Positions 18,233-26,874 are shown, counted from the first letter of the stretch. The stretch is 64,000 nt of DNA from an uncultured Oscillospiraceae bacterium (GCA_934667095.1 CAKULE010000009.1:1-64000), one strand, 5' to 3'. Notes: a model not told the origin generated them from the sequence alone. Translations and numbers: made by a program.

Positions 18233-19465
18233 TTACTGGCCCAGAGGGACCTCAATGATGCCCTCTACCGGGTAGTGGGTGAGGACCTCGCAGCCCTCGT
18301 CGGTGACCAGGACGGTCTCCTTGATGCTGGCGCCGAACTTGGCGCCCCGGGGGCCGTACCAGGTCTCCAAGGCGAAGGTCATGCCGGGCTCGAGGGCCAC
18401 GGGCTCGTGGCCGTCCACGGCGCTGAACCAGGGGCCGTCCTCGAAGATGAGGCCGATCCCATGGCCGTGGGCGAAGCGGCGGACGTCCGCCGGATCCTCA
18501 TAGCCCCAGAAGCCGGGGTCGTTGGGCCAGGCGGCCTGGATGTCAGCGGTGGTATTGTCGGGCTTGATGGCGGCGATGGCGTCCTTCATCAGCTTGAGGG
18601 CCACGGCGTAGGCGTCCTTCTGCTCCTGGGTGGCCTTGCCGATGACGAAGGTGCGGCCCAGGCTGGTCTTGTAGCCGTTGAAGCTCACGGCGTCGATGTG
18701 GACGGCGGTGGTCTCACCGGCCATGATGAGCCGGTCGGTGTAGTCGCAGTGCATGGGGTTGGTACGCCAGCCGGAGACCACGGCGGGGGGCACCACCTCA
18801 TCGGTGGCGTGGCAGTACTGGTCCCGCACGGCCACGGCCACTAGGTCGTTCTCCCGGATGGCGGGGTGCATGGTCTTCTGTACCTCGTACATGGCAGACT
18901 CGGCAATGGCGGCGGAGATCTTCATGCAGGCGATCTCGTCGGCGCTCTTGATGGAGCGCATTTCCCGCAGCTCCTCCGCGGGTACCACGATTTTGATCCC
19001 ACGCTTGGCGAACATGCTGGCGACCAGCTGGGGCAGGGGGCAGGCGTCCAGCCCCACGGCTAGGTGGCGGACGTTGTATTTGTCCAGCAACTCATCCACC
19101 TTGTCCATAAAGGTGGCCCACATGGGCTCCTCAAAGGCAATCTTGCCGCTGTTGATGTTCTTCACCACGTGGTCGGCGGGGAGCCAAGGGTAGTAGTCCT
19201 TCAGGCGGAAGGGGTCCATGACGGTGGTGGCCTGCAGGATGGGTTCATCCCCCAGGCAGAGAATGCTCAGCATGGTGGCGGCCCAGCGGCAGGGGACCGT
19301 GGGGTAGCCGGCGTTGATGTAGCGCATGTCCCAGGCGTCCCAGCTCACCAGCAGGCCGATGTCGTTTCGGTCCATCATCTCACGTACCCGGGCCAGGCGG
19401 TATTCCCGCATGGCGGCGTAGTTGACGCCGATATTGCGGTCGGTGCCGATCTGTGAATAAGACAT
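18233..19465 (-). CDS. M24 (creatinase/DddP-like) family protein, type B copy 1
   Basis: The 410-residue protein has the two-domain creatinase/prolidase architecture: a creatinase N-terminal domain (about 1-165) and a pita-bread M24 domain (about 170-405). The M24 metal-site Asp in the usual GYxSDxTRT is replaced, reading GYKTSLGRTF. The His in GHGIGL and Glu residues in ALETWYG and SIKETVLV remain. Creatinase also has a TxLxRT segment here and needs no metal, so a non-peptidase hydrolase or lyase is likely. I chose the ATG at 19465 after AAAGGAGG. It follows M24-A1 by 21 bases and pairs with it; the paralogue is 22463-23686. Confidence 0.88.
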   Translation of the reverse strand: MSYSQIGTDRNIGVNYAAMREYRLARVREMMDRNDIGLLVSWDAWDMRYINAGYPTVPCRWAATMLSILCLGDEPILQATTVMDPFRLKDYYPWLPADHVVKNINSGKIAFEEPMWATFMDKVDELLDKYNVRHLAVGLDACPLPQLVASMFAKRGIKIVVPAEELREMRSIKSADEIACMKISAAIAESAMYEVQKTMHPAIRENDLVAVAVRDQYCHATDEVVPPAVVSGWRTNPMHCDYTDRLIMAGETTAVHIDAVSFNGYKTSLGRTFVIGKATQEQKDAYAVALKLMKDAIAAIKPDNTTADIQAAWPNDPGFWGYEDPADVRRFAHGHGIGLIFEDGPWFSAVDGHEPVALEPGMTFALETWYGPRGAKFGASIKETVLVTDEGCEVLTHYPVEGIIEVPLGQ

Positions 19466-19486
19466 ATTCAAACCTCCTTTTAACGC

Positions 19487-20731
19487 TTACAACGGGCACT
19501 CGATGATCTCGCCCACCGGGTAATTGGTCAGGCGCTCGTAGCCATCGTCGGTGATGGCCACGCACTCTTCCAGCCGGGTGCCGTAAGCGCGGCGCTTCTG
19601 GTTACGGTCGCCGAAGTAGGTCTCCACGGCCATGACCATGCCCTTTTCAAAGGTGACGCAGGGGGGACGGCCGCCTTTGGGGCCGCCCACGCCGAACTGG
19701 GGATACTCGTGGAGGGACAGGCCCAGACCGTGGGCCAGGGCGTAGCCGCCCAGGTTGCTGGTGTCATCCACGCCCCAGAAGGCGGGATCCTTGGGCCAGG
19801 CCTCCAGGAAGTCGTCGGTGGTGTTGCCCGGCTTCATGGTGGCCATACCGTCGTACATCATCTTGCGGGCCACCTCGAAGCCCTCCTTCTGCTCGTCATT
19901 GGCGGTGCCGCAGATGAAGGTGCGGTAGTAGCAGGACTTGTAGCCCTGGAAGGAGTTGCCGTTGATGTCCACCACCACGTAGTCGCCGGGGCGGATGATG
20001 CGGTCGGTAAAGTCGATGTGTAGAGGGGCGGTGCGGGGGCCGGAGGCCACCACGAAGTCCATGGTCTCGTCGGCGCCCAGCTGGTACAGGGCCTCCATGC
20101 CCAGGCCCTGGAGGTCGCACTCCCGTACGCCGGGGCGAATGGCCCGCTGGATGGCGGCGAAGGCGGCATCGGCGGAGTGGCAGGCGTAGCGCACGCAGGC
20201 CAGCTCATCCTCGTTCTTGATGGAGCGGGCACGGAACATGGTGCGCACGGCGTCCACCACCTGGAACCCGGCCTTCTTGAAGGCGTCCTCGTAGACGTAG
20301 AAGCTGGGGCAGGCGTCCAGCCCCACCAGGCCGGAGGAGATCCCGTACTCGGCCAGAATCCCGCAGACGGTCTTCATAAAGGGCACGGTCTGGTCCACAC
20401 GGGTGACAAACTTGCCGCCCTCGGGGGCCGCCCACACCCGGCCATTGAGCCAGGGCATTTCTTCCCGCAGGGCCTCGGTGGTGTAGGCGGTGTAGGAGAA
20501 GAGATGGGGCTCGCCCCCACGGGGTAGAACCACGAACTGCTGACAGCCCCAGCGGGTGGACATGGGGACGTAGGCGCTGGCGATGTAGCGGATGTCCCAG
20601 GGCTCCCAGGTGATGATGGCGTCCAGACCATCCTCCTCCATCAGCTTTCTGGTGCGCTCCAGACGGTAGGCCCGCATGCGCTCATAGTTGATGTTGCGCA
20701 GGCGGTCGCTGGCGATGCTTCCAAAAGACAT
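19487..20731 (-). CDS. M24 (creatinase/DddP-like) family protein, type A copy 1
   Basis: The 414-residue protein has creatinase N-terminal and M24 catalytic domains. The metal-ligand position in GYxSDxTRT is Cys: GYKSCYYRTF. The other ligand positions are kept: Asp in VVDINGN, His in LAHGLGL, and Glu in AVETYFG and RLEECVAI. General similarity to DddP, the M24-family DMSP lyase, and to creatinase suggests C-N, C-S or amide chemistry on a small molecule rather than peptide cleavage; this is from memory of those families. It is the first gene of the leftward sigma-54 operon, with GGAG nine bases before the ATG. Confidence 0.88.
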   Translation of the reverse strand: MSFGSIASDRLRNINYERMRAYRLERTRKLMEEDGLDAIITWEPWDIRYIASAYVPMSTRWGCQQFVVLPRGGEPHLFSYTAYTTEALREEMPWLNGRVWAAPEGGKFVTRVDQTVPFMKTVCGILAEYGISSGLVGLDACPSFYVYEDAFKKAGFQVVDAVRTMFRARSIKNEDELACVRYACHSADAAFAAIQRAIRPGVRECDLQGLGMEALYQLGADETMDFVVASGPRTAPLHIDFTDRIIRPGDYVVVDINGNSFQGYKSCYYRTFICGTANDEQKEGFEVARKMMYDGMATMKPGNTTDDFLEAWPKDPAFWGVDDTSNLGGYALAHGLGLSLHEYPQFGVGGPKGGRPPCVTFEKGMVMAVETYFGDRNQKRRAYGTRLEECVAITDDGYERLTNYPVGEIIECPL

Positions 20732-20764
20732 AGAATGATTCTCCTTTTTTGGAATGGTGTTGTG

Positions 20765-20774
20765 TTGTACAAAG
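20765..20774. repeat. TTGTACAAAG element, copy 1
   Basis: This ten-base element, with a palindromic TTGTACAA core, occurs again at 21121-21130. Each copy lies downstream of one of the two divergent sigma-54 promoters. A perfect palindrome GCGGGCATGCCCGC (20795-20808) lies close by in the same leader. Confidence 0.5.
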
Positions 20775-20831
20775 TGCGGGCCGCCACGAGATGGGCGGGC
20801 ATGCCCGCTTTGAGTGCCATATTGTTAGAAA

Positions 20832-20846
20832 GCAAACGGCGTGCCA
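20832..20846 (-). promoter_or_regulatory. Sigma-54 promoter of leftward M24-A1 operon
   Basis: On the minus strand the sequence reads TGGCACGCCGTTTGC, a near-perfect -24/-12 element with ten bases between GG and GC. The expected transcript start near 20820 leaves a leader of about 90 bases before M24-A1. Confidence 0.9.
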
Positions 20847-20942
20847 AATCAGGCGGTAAAAAAGAAGGGGCCTCGACCCGCTGTTTTCAGCGGACCGAAG
20901 CCCTTTGCCGGAAGGTTTGTTACGGGAGAGGCAAAATTTCTG

Positions 20943-20977
20943 TTGCAATATCGCAATAAAACGTTGCGCATGAGCAA
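20943..20977. promoter_or_regulatory. Tandem enhancer: two TTGC-N6-GCAA dyads
   Basis: Dyads at 20943-20956 and 20964-20977 both have the form TTGC-N6-GCAA. Their centres are 21 bases apart, which is two helical turns, so both face the same side of DNA. They lie about 125 bases from the leftward -12 box and about 145 bases from the rightward one, the usual range for activator sites. The activator at 25495-26874 is the nearest candidate to bind. Confidence 0.75.
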
Positions 20978-21090
20978 CGAAAATCCGGGAGATTTTGTCG
21001 GGAAAGCGGGGGCGGCGAGCGGCCTGGAAGGGAGAAAAAGACCGTGCCCCGCAGGGCCTGGGGGCGTCGGGGCGGCCCCGTGGGGAGAGT

Positions 21091-21105
21091 TGGCATCGGG
21101 CTTGC
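21091..21105 (+). promoter_or_regulatory. Sigma-54 promoter of rightward M24-A2 operon
   Basis: TGGCATCGGGCTTGC is a close -24/-12 match with ten bases between GG and GC. The transcript would begin near 21116, about 80 bases before the M24-A2 start. Confidence 0.9.
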
Positions 21106-21120
21106 ACTAAGACAGTGACG

Positions 21121-21130
21121 TTGTACAAAG
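21121..21130. repeat. TTGTACAAAG element, copy 2
   Basis: This is identical to the element at 20765-20774 and lies almost on the predicted start of the rightward transcript. It could be an operator for a further regulator. Confidence 0.5.
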
Positions 21131-21194
21131 CAGCCCCCGCATTTTTTTGTTGAAGTTCTGAACGCGAAACGATCACAAGAAGGAGGAAGTAACT

Positions 21195-22442
21195 ATGCCA
21201 TTTAATCTGATGGCGTACGACCGTTTGCAGGGAATCAACTTTCCCCGGATGCGTCAGTACCGGCTGGACCGCACCAAGAAGCTGATGGAAGAGGACGGTG
21301 TGGACCTGCTGGTGTCCTGGGAGCCGTGGAACATCCGCTACATCACCGGCGGTTACCTGAGCATGCAGAGCCGCTGGGCCAGCGAGCAGTTCGTGGTCCT
21401 GGCCAAGAACGGTGAGCCCCACCTGTTCGCCTATACCTGCTACGACCCGGACAAGGCCGGAAAGGAAATGCCCTGGATGAAGGGCCGGATCCACCACGTG
21501 CCCTTCGGCGGCAAGATGGCCGCCACCCCCGACCAGCTGGAGGACACCATCCGGGAGATCGGCAAGATCATGGCCGAGTACGGCGTCACCGGCGGCACCG
21601 TGGGCCTGGACAACTGCCCCAACTATTACATGTATGAGGCCCGGATGAAGTCCCTGGGCTTCAAGGTGGTGGATCCGGTGTTCACCATGTTCAAGGCCCG
21701 CTCCGTCAAGAGCGTGGACGAGGTGGCCTGCGTCCGCATGGCCTGCCACTCCGCCGATGCGGCCTTCTCCGCCATCCGCCGGGCCATCCGCCCCGGCATC
21801 CGGGAGAGCGAGCTCCAGGGCATCGGCCAGGAGGCCCTGTTCACCTGCGGCGCGGACGAGAGCATGGACTTCGTGGTGGCCTCCGGCCCCCGGACCTTCC
21901 CTCTGCACATCGACTATACCGACCGCATCATCCGCCCCGGCGACTACATCGACATCGACATCAACGGCAACTCCTACATGGGCTACAAGTCCTGCTACTA
22001 CCGCACCTTTATCTGCGGCGAGGCCAACGAGGAGCAGAAGGAGGGCTTTGAGGTGGCCCGCAAGATGATGTACGACGGCATGGCCCAGATCAAGGCGGGC
22101 AACACCACCGCCGACTGCCTGACCGTCTGGCCCAAGAGCCCGGAGTTCTGGGGCTATGAGAAGGACAACCGCCGCATCCTGGGCGGCCTGTGCCTGGCCC
22201 ACGGCATCGGCCTCTCCCTCCACGAGTACCCCATGTTCGGCGTGGGCGGCCCCTCCGAGACCGAGATCCCCGTCAAGTTCGAGGAGGGCATGTGCATCGC
22301 CGTGGAGACCTACTTCGGCGACCGCAACCATGAGCGCCACGCCTACGGTACCCGTGTGGAGGAGTGCATCGCTGTCACCAAGGACGGCTACGAGCTCCTG
22401 ACCCGATTCCCCATCGACACCATCATCGAGTGCCCCTACTAA
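21195..22442 (+). CDS. M24 (creatinase/DddP-like) family protein, type A copy 2
   Basis: The 415-residue protein closely parallels the type A protein at 19487-20731. Asp255 in DINGN and Cys267 in GYKSCYYRTF are twelve residues apart, the spacing of the two Asp ligands in DddP-type M24 enzymes, so the second Asp has become Cys. His in LAHGIGL and the two Glu residues in AVETYFG and RVEECIAV are kept. A Cys ligand could still hold zinc or iron. It starts after AGGAGG at 21181 and is first in the rightward sigma-54 operon, 20 bases before M24-B2. A true aminopeptidase is possible but less likely. Confidence 0.88.
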   Translation: MPFNLMAYDRLQGINFPRMRQYRLDRTKKLMEEDGVDLLVSWEPWNIRYITGGYLSMQSRWASEQFVVLAKNGEPHLFAYTCYDPDKAGKEMPWMKGRIHHVPFGGKMAATPDQLEDTIREIGKIMAEYGVTGGTVGLDNCPNYYMYEARMKSLGFKVVDPVFTMFKARSVKSVDEVACVRMACHSADAAFSAIRRAIRPGIRESELQGIGQEALFTCGADESMDFVVASGPRTFPLHIDYTDRIIRPGDYIDIDINGNSYMGYKSCYYRTFICGEANEEQKEGFEVARKMMYDGMAQIKAGNTTADCLTVWPKSPEFWGYEKDNRRILGGLCLAHGIGLSLHEYPMFGVGGPSETEIPVKFEEGMCIAVETYFGDRNHERHAYGTRVEECIAVTKDGYELLTRFPIDTIIECPY

Positions 22443-22462
22443 GCAGGAAAGGAGAATGAACT

Positions 22463-23686
22463 ATGCCTTTTGGAACCAATGGAACTGACCGGTATATCGG
22501 CATCAACTATGACCGGATGCGCAAGTACCGCCTGGCCCGGGTCCGCCAGATCATGGAGAAGTACGGCTACGGCACCCTCATCAGCTGGGACGCCTGGAAC
22601 ATGCGCTACATGACCGGCGGCTTCCCCACCGTGCCCTGCCGCTGGTCCGCCAGCATGATCAGCGTTCTGTGCCCCGACGGGGAGCCCCTCCTCTCCGCCA
22701 CCACCAGCTTCGACCCCGACGACCTGAAGAAGGCCATGCCCTGGCTCCGTGAGGACCGGGTGACCAAGGACATCGGCGGCGGCAAGCTGGCCTTCACCAA
22801 GGCGGGCTGGCAGAGCTTCATCGACTATATGGACAAATACATCCAGGCCAACGGCGGCAAGGGTAAGCCTGTGGCCCTGGACCTGCCCCCCGCCCCCGTG
22901 CCCCTGAAGGAGGTCTTTGAGGAGCGGGGCTACGAGGTAGTGGTCCCCACCCAGGCCATGCACGAGCTGCGGATGATCAAGAACGAGGACGAGATCGCCT
23001 GTATCCGCATTTCCGCCGCCATCGCCGAGGCCGCCATGGCCGACATCGCCGCCGGGATCCACTCCTGCGCCACCGAGAACGGCCTGTCCAGCGTGGGCCT
23101 GCGGCGGGAGTACTTCATGGGTTCTGATGAGGTGCTGCCTGTGAACATCGCCTCCGGCCCCCGGACCAACCCCATGCACTCCGACTTTACCGACCGCATG
23201 CTGGTCTGCGGTGACCTGGTGGACGTGTCCGTGGACGCTGCCACCTACTGCGCCTACAAGACCAGCCTGGGCCGCACCTTCTGCGTGGGCAAGGCCACTC
23301 AGGCGCAGAAGGACGCCTACGCCGTGGCCTACGACCTCATGCAGAAGGCCATCTCCGCCATCAAGCCGGGCAACACCACCGCGGACATCTGCGCCCAGTG
23401 GCCCAGCGACCCCACCTTCTGGGGCTATGACGATATCCGTGCCTGCCAGCACTTTGCCAAGGGCCACGGAATCGGCCTCATCTTCCAGGAGGCGCCCTAC
23501 TTCAGCTGCGCCTACAACGATGCCACAGAGCTGAAGCCCGGCATGGTCCTGGCTCTGGAGACCTGGTACGGCCCCCGGGGCGCCGACTTCGGCGCCAGCC
23601 TGAAGGAGACCGTCCTAGTGACCGAGAAGGGCTGCGAGCTCATCACCCACTACCCCTCTGACAAGATCATCGAGTGCATGGCCTGA
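22463..23686 (+). CDS. M24 (creatinase/DddP-like) family protein, type B copy 2
   Basis: The 407-residue protein parallels type B copy 1 (18233-19465), with the same AYKTSLGRTF replacement of the M24 Asp motif, GHGIGL, ALETWYG and SLKETVLV. The constant A-then-B order in both operons suggests that A and B products work together, perhaps as a heteromer in which only one site is catalytic. The start follows AAAGGAG. A stretch of 39 bases separates it from the small membrane protein gene. Confidence 0.88.
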   Translation: MPFGTNGTDRYIGINYDRMRKYRLARVRQIMEKYGYGTLISWDAWNMRYMTGGFPTVPCRWSASMISVLCPDGEPLLSATTSFDPDDLKKAMPWLREDRVTKDIGGGKLAFTKAGWQSFIDYMDKYIQANGGKGKPVALDLPPAPVPLKEVFEERGYEVVVPTQAMHELRMIKNEDEIACIRISAAIAEAAMADIAAGIHSCATENGLSSVGLRREYFMGSDEVLPVNIASGPRTNPMHSDFTDRMLVCGDLVDVSVDAATYCAYKTSLGRTFCVGKATQAQKDAYAVAYDLMQKAISAIKPGNTTADICAQWPSDPTFWGYDDIRACQHFAKGHGIGLIFQEAPYFSCAYNDATELKPGMVLALETWYGPRGADFGASLKETVLVTEKGCELITHYPSDKIIECMA

Positions 23687-23725
23687 CCGCCGTGCCCCTA
23701 AACAGACAACAGGAGGACTGAGACT

Positions 23726-24013
23726 ATGACACGCAAACAGACTATGACCGCCCGGGACAGCGTGGTAATGCTTCTGGTAGTGGGGATCCTGGTGGTGTCC
23801 GTCTGGATTTGGAAACAGACCGCCAGCGAGACCCTGCCCCTGGCGGGGCTCATGCTCATCTGCCTCATCGTGGCGGCGGACAACTTTTGGTCCCTGACCC
23901 GAGAGCGCAACGGCGTAAAAATGCAGCGCCGCCTGACCACCATGGGGATCGGCGCCCTCATCGTCTTTGTGGTCATTCTGGTTTTCCTGGTGAAGTCCAT
24001 CATCGGGCGGTAA
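23726..24013 (+). CDS. Small membrane protein of unknown function
   Basis: The 95-residue protein has three predicted membrane segments (about residues 12-29, 36-53 and 71-91) joined by short basic loops, including SLTRERNGVKMQRR. AGGAGG precedes the ATG. It lies between M24-B2 and the permease gene and has no counterpart in the leftward operon. I do not recognise a family. It might be an accessory subunit of the permease, but that is inference from position only. Confidence 0.7.
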   Translation: MTRKQTMTARDSVVMLLVVGILVVSVWIWKQTASETLPLAGLMLICLIVAADNFWSLTRERNGVKMQRRLTTMGIGALIVFVVILVFLVKSIIGR

Positions 24014-24056
24014 GCCCCATCCCTTTGTGATCCTTCCCCAGAGAAGGGGGATCAAC

Positions 24057-24083
24057 GGCGGGCCGCGCCGGCCGCGGCCCGCC
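24057..24083 (+). other. Intercistronic hairpin before permease gene
   Basis: GGCGGGCCGCG and CGCGGCCCGCC form an 11-base perfect stem with a five-base loop. It has no T-run, so mRNA stabilisation is more likely than termination. Confidence 0.5.
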
Positions 24084-24109
24084 ACCAATAAAAGAGAGGA
24101 GCAAACACT

Positions 24110-25432
24110 ATGGTATTCCAATTCCTGGCGCTGATCGTCTCCATGCTGATTATTTCCCTGCTGATCCTCAAGGGCTTGCACCCCATCCTGTCTGTGCTGG
24201 TGGGATGCTCTCTCATGTGCTGGACCAACGGCCTGCCCTATGCCGCTACCTTCTCCAGCGGCCTGGCTACCTGGGGTTCCGCCCTGATGCCCACCATTTT
24301 CGTCACCCTGCTGGGCGGCACCCTGGGCGTGCTCTACACCAAGTGCGGCGGCATTGACGCGCTGGCCAACTGTCTTATGAAGCCCGTAAAACTGGGCAAG
24401 AGCTACTCTGCCCAGGTGGTCATCTCCATTCTGATGCTGGTGGCCTTCCGGGTAATCCTCGGCTTGGCCGGTTTTGCCAATGAGGCCATTATCGTCACCA
24501 TGCTGGCCATGTGCGGCGTCATTTTCCGCAAACTGGACGTCCGCCGCTGTCATCTGGCGGCCCTGACCGCCTTTGCGGCCTCCGTGGGCACCTGCATCCC
24601 AGGCGCCCCTACCATGATCAACGTGTTCCTGCAGCAGTTTATCCCCGGGTACAGCCCCACGGCCTACTTTATCCCCCGCCTGATCCTGTGGCTGCTGTTT
24701 ATCTTCCTGTTCTGCCTGTTCATGGCCATCATCCTGGGCCGTGATCACAAGAAGGGCGCCAAGTTCGAGGCCGGGAAGATGATGCTTCCCGAGATGAATA
24801 CCGATGCCAAGTTGCCCCCTGTTATCCTGGCGCTCGTCCCCATCGTTATCGTCATCCTGGTCTACAACCTGCTGAAGCTGGATGCGTGGATCTCCATTGC
24901 CATCGGCTGCATCGCCACCATGATTATCATGTACCCCTATTTCCCCAAGGAGGAGGGGAAAAAGACCAAGATCGGCCTGATCCTCGGCGCTGCCGGCGAG
25001 GGCACCATGCTGGTTCCCATCCAGCTCATGCTGATGGTGCTGCCTACCATGATCCTCACCCAGTCCCCCGCCTTCGAGTGGTTCGTGGGCGCCCTGGCCG
25101 GGTCCAGCCTGCCGCTGATCATCGGCCTGGCTATTCTGGTGCTGGTGATGATGTTCTTCGCCGGTCTGGGCGGTGTGCCTGCCATTGCCCCCGTGTTCCT
25201 GTCCGTGTTTGAGCCCGCCGGCGTCTCCATGTACGTATTCGCCAATCTGGTGACCTGGGGCGTGGCCTTCTCCGGCGGCCTGCCCACCAACGCTGCCATC
25301 ACCGTGGAGTCCAACCTGTCCGACTGCACCGTGAAGCAGACCTATAAGACCATCTTCTTCGGCAGCATTCTCACCGCCACCATCACTGCCATCGTGGGCA
25401 TTATCTTCTGCATGCTGGGCTTCTTCGGCTAA
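24110..25432 (+). CDS. GntP/citrate-type anion permease, paralogue of 11892-13205
   Basis: The 440-residue protein is a polytopic permease with about twelve membrane segments, closely related to the permease at 11892-13205. Both open with a hydrophobic segment followed by KGL-PI-SV, and share GLAGF-N-A, PTM and YPYFPxEEGK. It closes the rightward sigma-54 operon and probably imports the substrate handled by the M24-A2/B2 proteins. AGAGGAG precedes the ATG. It ends at a terminator shared with the activator gene. The transported compound is unknown. Confidence 0.87.
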   Translation: MVFQFLALIVSMLIISLLILKGLHPILSVLVGCSLMCWTNGLPYAATFSSGLATWGSALMPTIFVTLLGGTLGVLYTKCGGIDALANCLMKPVKLGKSYSAQVVISILMLVAFRVILGLAGFANEAIIVTMLAMCGVIFRKLDVRRCHLAALTAFAASVGTCIPGAPTMINVFLQQFIPGYSPTAYFIPRLILWLLFIFLFCLFMAIILGRDHKKGAKFEAGKMMLPEMNTDAKLPPVILALVPIVIVILVYNLLKLDAWISIAIGCIATMIIMYPYFPKEEGKKTKIGLILGAAGEGTMLVPIQLMLMVLPTMILTQSPAFEWFVGALAGSSLPLIIGLAILVLVMMFFAGLGGVPAIAPVFLSVFEPAGVSMYVFANLVTWGVAFSGGLPTNAAITVESNLSDCTVKQTYKTIFFGSILTATITAIVGIIFCMLGFFG

Positions 25433-25448
25433 ACCCTGACATATAAAA

Positions 25449-25480
25449 AGCAGGGGCTGCCCATCCGGGCAGTCCCTGCT
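25449..25480. terminator. Bidirectional terminator between permease and activator genes
   Basis: AGCAGGGGCTGCCC pairs with GGGCAGTCCCTGCT (one G-T wobble) around a four-base loop between two convergent genes. Confidence 0.75.
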
Positions 25481-25494
25481 GAGAGCGCCCCGCC

Positions 25495-26874
25495 TCAGCG
25501 GAGCTCAATGCCGTATTTTTTCGCCTTTCGGCTGAGGGTGGAGGCGTCCACGCCCAGGCGCTTGGCCGCCTGACGCAGGCTCTTTTCCTCGTCCAGGGCC
25601 TCCTCCACCAGCCGCCGCTCCAAGGCCTCCATCTGGGCCTCCAGCGTGTCGCCCCCGGCGGCGGTGCCGGGCAGCGGGTGCCGGAAGATCCGGGACAGCT
25701 GCTGGGCGGAGATCCCCTCCTCCGACATGGAGCACACCACGTAGTACTCCACCACGTTCTGCAGCTCCCGGACGTTGCCCGGCCAGTCATACTGGCGGAG
25801 CAGCTCCTCAATCTCGTTGGGGAGGCGGACATTCTTGCGGTATTTCTCGCAGTAGATGGAGAGGTAGTAGCAGGCCAGGGAGAAGATGTCGCTGCGCCGC
25901 TCCCGCAGGGGCGGAATCCGCACCGGGATCACCGCCAACCGGTAATAGAGGTCCTCCCGGAATTTGCCCTCGGCGATCCTGCGGTTCAGATCCGCATTGG
26001 TGGCGGCGATGATACGCACGTCGGTTTTCCGGACCCTGGTGCTGCCGATGCGGTACACCTCGCCGTGCTGGAGGGCCCGGAGCAGCTTGGGCTGTAACTC
26101 GGAGGGCATATCGCCGATCTCGTCCAGAAAAAGCGTACCGCCGTTGGCGGCTTCCAGCAGGCCGGCCTTGCCCTTGCTGCTGGCCCCGGTGAAGGCCCCC
26201 GGCTCGTACCCGAACAGCTCAGATTCCAGCAGCTGGGCGGGGATGGCGGCGCAGTTGATCTTCACATAGGGCTTGTCCGCCCGGTCGCTGAGAGCCTGGA
26301 TGCAGTCCGCCGCCACCTCCTTGCCGCAGCCGGACTCGCCGGTGATGAGCACGCTGGCGGCGCTGGGGCCGATCTGCCGGATGAAGGTGCGCAGCTCGAT
26401 CATGCAGCGGTGGTGGCCCATGAGGGGCTTGAGAATGGCCTCGCTGGGGTCCATGGTCTTGATCTGGATGGCGCTTTTGGTGGGGTCCACGATGGCCTGA
26501 AAGCTGCGGCGGATCTCCGCCAGGGAGGCCTCGTTCTCCATGGTCATGCCCACCATTTTCACGGTGCCGTTCTCGTTGAAAATGGGGATGGCGCTGATGA
26601 AGGTGAAGCCGTCCAGCCGCTGCACCGTGCGGCACACCATGCGCTTGTACAGAAATACGTCGGGCAGCATGGGGTCCACGGCGAACAGGTCCTCCCCCTT
26701 GCCGACGGCGTCGTCCGGGTCCACCGCCACCTCCCGGGCGAAGGAGCGGTTCATGTAAACGATCTTTCCCTGGTCGTCAAACAGCGCCAGGGAGATGCGG
26801 AAGGCATTGCCCATCTGCCGGATGTCGATGGTCTCCGGGAACTCCCGGTCGGTCCAGATCATATCGGGCTCCAT
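25495..26874 (-). CDS. Sigma-54 dependent enhancer-binding activator (PAS-AAA-HTH)
   Basis: The 459-residue protein has an N-terminal PAS-like region (about 15-115), a central AAA+ domain with Walker A GESGCGKE, sigma-54 contact loop GAFTGA and Walker B LFLDEIGDM, and a short C-terminal Fis-like helix-turn-helix ending ASTLSRKAKKYGIELR. No receiver domain is present. It lies just beyond the rightward M24 operon and is the best candidate to bind the TTGC-N6-GCAA enhancer at 20943-20977. A large palindrome lies 40 bases upstream of its start and may serve autoregulation. It is only distantly similar to the activator at 3648-5021 outside the AAA+ core. Confidence 0.93.
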   Translation of the reverse strand: MEPDMIWTDREFPETIDIRQMGNAFRISLALFDDQGKIVYMNRSFAREVAVDPDDAVGKGEDLFAVDPMLPDVFLYKRMVCRTVQRLDGFTFISAIPIFNENGTVKMVGMTMENEASLAEIRRSFQAIVDPTKSAIQIKTMDPSEAILKPLMGHHRCMIELRTFIRQIGPSAASVLITGESGCGKEVAADCIQALSDRADKPYVKINCAAIPAQLLESELFGYEPGAFTGASSKGKAGLLEAANGGTLFLDEIGDMPSELQPKLLRALQHGEVYRIGSTRVRKTDVRIIAATNADLNRRIAEGKFREDLYYRLAVIPVRIPPLRERRSDIFSLACYYLSIYCEKYRKNVRLPNEIEELLRQYDWPGNVRELQNVVEYYVVCSMSEEGISAQQLSRIFRHPLPGTAAGGDTLEAQMEALERRLVEEALDEEKSLRQAAKRLGVDASTLSRKAKKYGIELR

